NCBI GenBank assembly: GCA_024516035.1
Contig: CM044958.1
Location: 49,145,073 to 49,209,072 of the forward strand
Direction: 5' to 3'
Source: Bactericera cockerelli
Lineage: Eukaryota; Arthropoda; Insecta; Hemiptera; Triozidae
Length of the DNA stretch: 64,000 nucleotides
The translations under genes were made by a program, and so were the position numbers. Position 1 is the stretch's first letter. Each line of letters starts with the position of its first letter. Under the pieces are notes generated by a model. The model was not told the origin of the DNA. It searched no databases and saw nothing but the letters and a program-made list of their open reading frames with translations. Below are positions 62,636 to 64,000 of this stretch, piece by piece.

Positions 62636-62660
<25 letters not shown>
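61430..62660. repeat. (GA)n-(GACACA) array, about 1.2 kb
   Basis: Runs of gagagagaga are broken at 16-26 bp spacing by gacacaga. The left third is less regular; the right part is very uniform. Plus (446 codons, Arg/Glu/Thr) and minus (420-462 codons, Ser/Leu/Val/Cys) frames exist only because the sequence has almost no stop codons. Confidence 0.95.
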
Positions 62661-62666
<6 letters not shown>

Positions 62667-64000
62667 TTGATTTTTTTTTTTTTGATTTTGAATATTTTCT
62701 TTATTTGCATGAATCATATTTTATACATTATTATAATCACCTCCTAAGATAATTCTACCTTATTTGGAGGTGGGCTCTCCTCTTAATTCAAAAGAATAAT
62801 ATAATAATTTTACAATTGTGCAAATTTTTTCTAAGTAAGTTATAGGTACATAGGATTTGAAATAATATTGTACTATGATGTATTATTGATATTACTTTTC
62901 TATCCTCAGGATGGATAGAGTAGGTAGCTAATTTTAGATCCTTTGAGAAGTTACTTGCATATATTACAATATTATTACATGCATAATGAATAGATATTTT
63001 TGTAACTAGGTATAAATGAAAATAGTATACAAGGTACATTGGGGTGTGGTGTGGTATGGCTATGAACTCTAATATACCTATTATTATGATACAACAGGAA
63101 TATAAATTCAAAGCCTAGTCATACTCATACATACGAGTATATCTATAATTAACAATATTAAAGAAGAAATGTAAATATATAAAGTAATCAAGTGTTCAAA
63201 TAGGTAAGTATATACAGGGCGTTCACAAGGCCCCACTCACAATGAGAATAAATAAATGAATATTCAACTAGATGTATATACAGCAATTAGAGCAGAATCT
63301 TAAGAGATTAGGATTCAAGATCCAGTGTTTCCACCATTATGAGTACAATGGAAATATTCGAATCCCGGTTACGCAGGTTTTTTATCTGTGTGCGATTGAA
63401 CCATTATTTTATATTATATTTATATTAACTAGATCATAGATTATTTTCCATCCTTCAGTATACTCTCCTTCACCTTTTGTTTCACTATAATTTTATCTTT
63501 CTCATCTAGGAAGTCCTGGCAGTAATGATTGAGTAAACTGGGTATAACATACTCAAGTCTGCGATCTCCATATAGCTTAGTATAAACGTGAGGCCGTCTA
63601 AATCTCTGCAGGCGAAGTGAATAAGGTTGGTCGGTGCGCTGTCTATATTCTTCCTTATGAAAGTTTAAACATAGTAGTATTTGGTTGGAAAGCTGATGTG
63701 GAGTCATTATAGATATCTTTTTATGATTATGAAACAGAAACTTCTGAATTCTGCTTTGAGCTCTATTTAGTGGTGTTTGAACATATTGTGGAGAGAATGT
63801 GTACAAAGGAGATCCATATCTAAGCAATGAGTCGATGAGTGAGAAGTATATGGTTTTTTTCGTATTGAGTGGAAGGCCATCTGAGTTTGTTTTTCTCAAT
63901 TTATAATCAACTATTCTTAGTTTTTTGCTCAAGGTATGTACATGATCTTTCATTTTAAAATCGCTGTCGATTTGCATGCCTAGATATTTGACTTTTTCTT
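62661..64000 (-). mobile_element. LINE 3' part, minus strand, running off the window
   Basis: From 64000 down: RT C-terminal coding to 63441, a 3' UTR of about 760 bp with cacctccaaataaggtagaa in the sense strand at about 62770, an AATAAA signal at about 62700 and an A-rich end at 62661-62690. The 3' end is shared with 28012-28121. The element abuts the long GA array. An isolated phrase acagggcgttcacaaggc at 63214 resembles element P ends. Confidence 0.8.
63441..64000 (-). CDS. LINE ORF2 reverse transcriptase, C-terminal part (partial)
   Basis: The frame is open from the window edge to the stop at 63441-63443; the true start lies beyond 64000. It opens with EKVKYLGMQIDSDFKMKDH, the conserved KYLG-x-x-D motif after the RT catalytic core. 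Then come YFSLIDSLLRYGSPLY, the LLRYG thumb-like motif, LNRAQSRIQKFLF, and a C-terminal RPHVYTKLYGDRRLEYVIPS segment typical of CR1/L2-like LINE ends. It has no Cys/His finger, unlike the LINE at 21.7 kb, so it is a different family. No stop or frameshift is present in the 186 codons visible, so the copy may be intact upstream. Confidence 0.8.
   Translation of the reverse strand, partial: EKVKYLGMQIDSDFKMKDHVHTLSKKLRIVDYKLRKTNSDGLPLNTKKTIYFSLIDSLLRYGSPLYTFSPQYVQTPLNRAQSRIQKFLFHNHKKISIMTPHQLSNQILLCLNFHKEEYRQRTDQPYSLRLQRFRRPHVYTKLYGDRRLEYVIPSLLNHYCQDFLDEKDKIIVKQKVKESILKDGK

Noticed and set aside
61303..62752. Frames of 420-462 codons (Ser/Leu-rich or Arg/Glu-rich)
   Set aside because: They lie in a GA/GACACA array that almost lacks stop codons. 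The composition follows the dinucleotide and shows no codon bias.

Overview
The window looks like non-genic chromosomal DNA of an animal, most likely an insect; a hemipteran is my guess and is not proven. The evidence is what it contains: AT-rich spacer, many polymerase-III-type SINEs with tRNA-like or 5S-rRNA-like heads, non-LTR retrotransposons (LINEs) with an apurinic-type endonuclease and a YADD reverse transcriptase, nonautonomous Helitron-like elements, TA-flanked DNA transposons, and a very large amount of (GA)n/(CT)n simple sequence. I find no bacterial operon, no CRISPR array and no convincing multi-exon host gene. Most long open frames come from tandem repeats whose period is a multiple of three, or from simple GA/CT tracts.

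Layout. 1-7 kb: SINE cluster (families A to E and M, named here) and CT tracts. 7.1-10.7 kb: a 27-bp minisatellite of about 64 units with a degenerate inverted relic downstream. 11-16.7 kb: foldback MITE, Helitron-like element, and a 56-bp minisatellite grown from the body of an M-family SINE. 17.3-18.2 kb: a TA-flanked transposon carrying the broken C-terminal zinc finger of a transposase. 19-21 kb: SINEs, a 35-bp repeat and purine tracts. 21.7-26.6 kb: a nearly complete two-ORF LINE with two single-base breaks in ORF2. 27-30 kb: paired inverted SINE-B copies among CT/GA tracts and a 32-bp repeat. 31-33.2 kb: nested insertions. 33.6-35.1 kb: two decayed LINE 3' coding fragments. 35.2-35.5 kb: a CpG-rich patch. 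37.8-39.5 kb: a 1.66-kb palindromic element. 40.3-41.6 kb: two almost identical tandem copies of a 650-bp element. 42-49.9 kb: SINEs, including 5S-rRNA-headed copies, and repeats derived from SINE body. 50-58.9 kb: simple sequence, a 36-bp minisatellite, SINEs. 59.7-60.1 kb: a CpG-rich patch with two CRE palindromes and a splice-donor-like site, then a SINE head whose A-box segment is amplified. 60.9-62.7 kb: long GA arrays. 62.7-64 kb: the 3' part of a second LINE, minus strand, running off the window.

How the parts fit together. Coding capacity belongs to mobile elements. The LINEs could supply the machinery that moves the SINEs. Three signs point that way: perfect 14-18 bp target-site duplications at three insertions, a LINE-like 3' module with simple-repeat tails, and a hairpin shared by the 3' ends of families A and D with apparent compensatory changes. 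The most interesting system is a modular SINE superfamily (M): the same central body sits under a 5S-rRNA-derived head in some copies and under tRNA-derived heads in others, and the body has apparently seeded at least two separate minisatellites.
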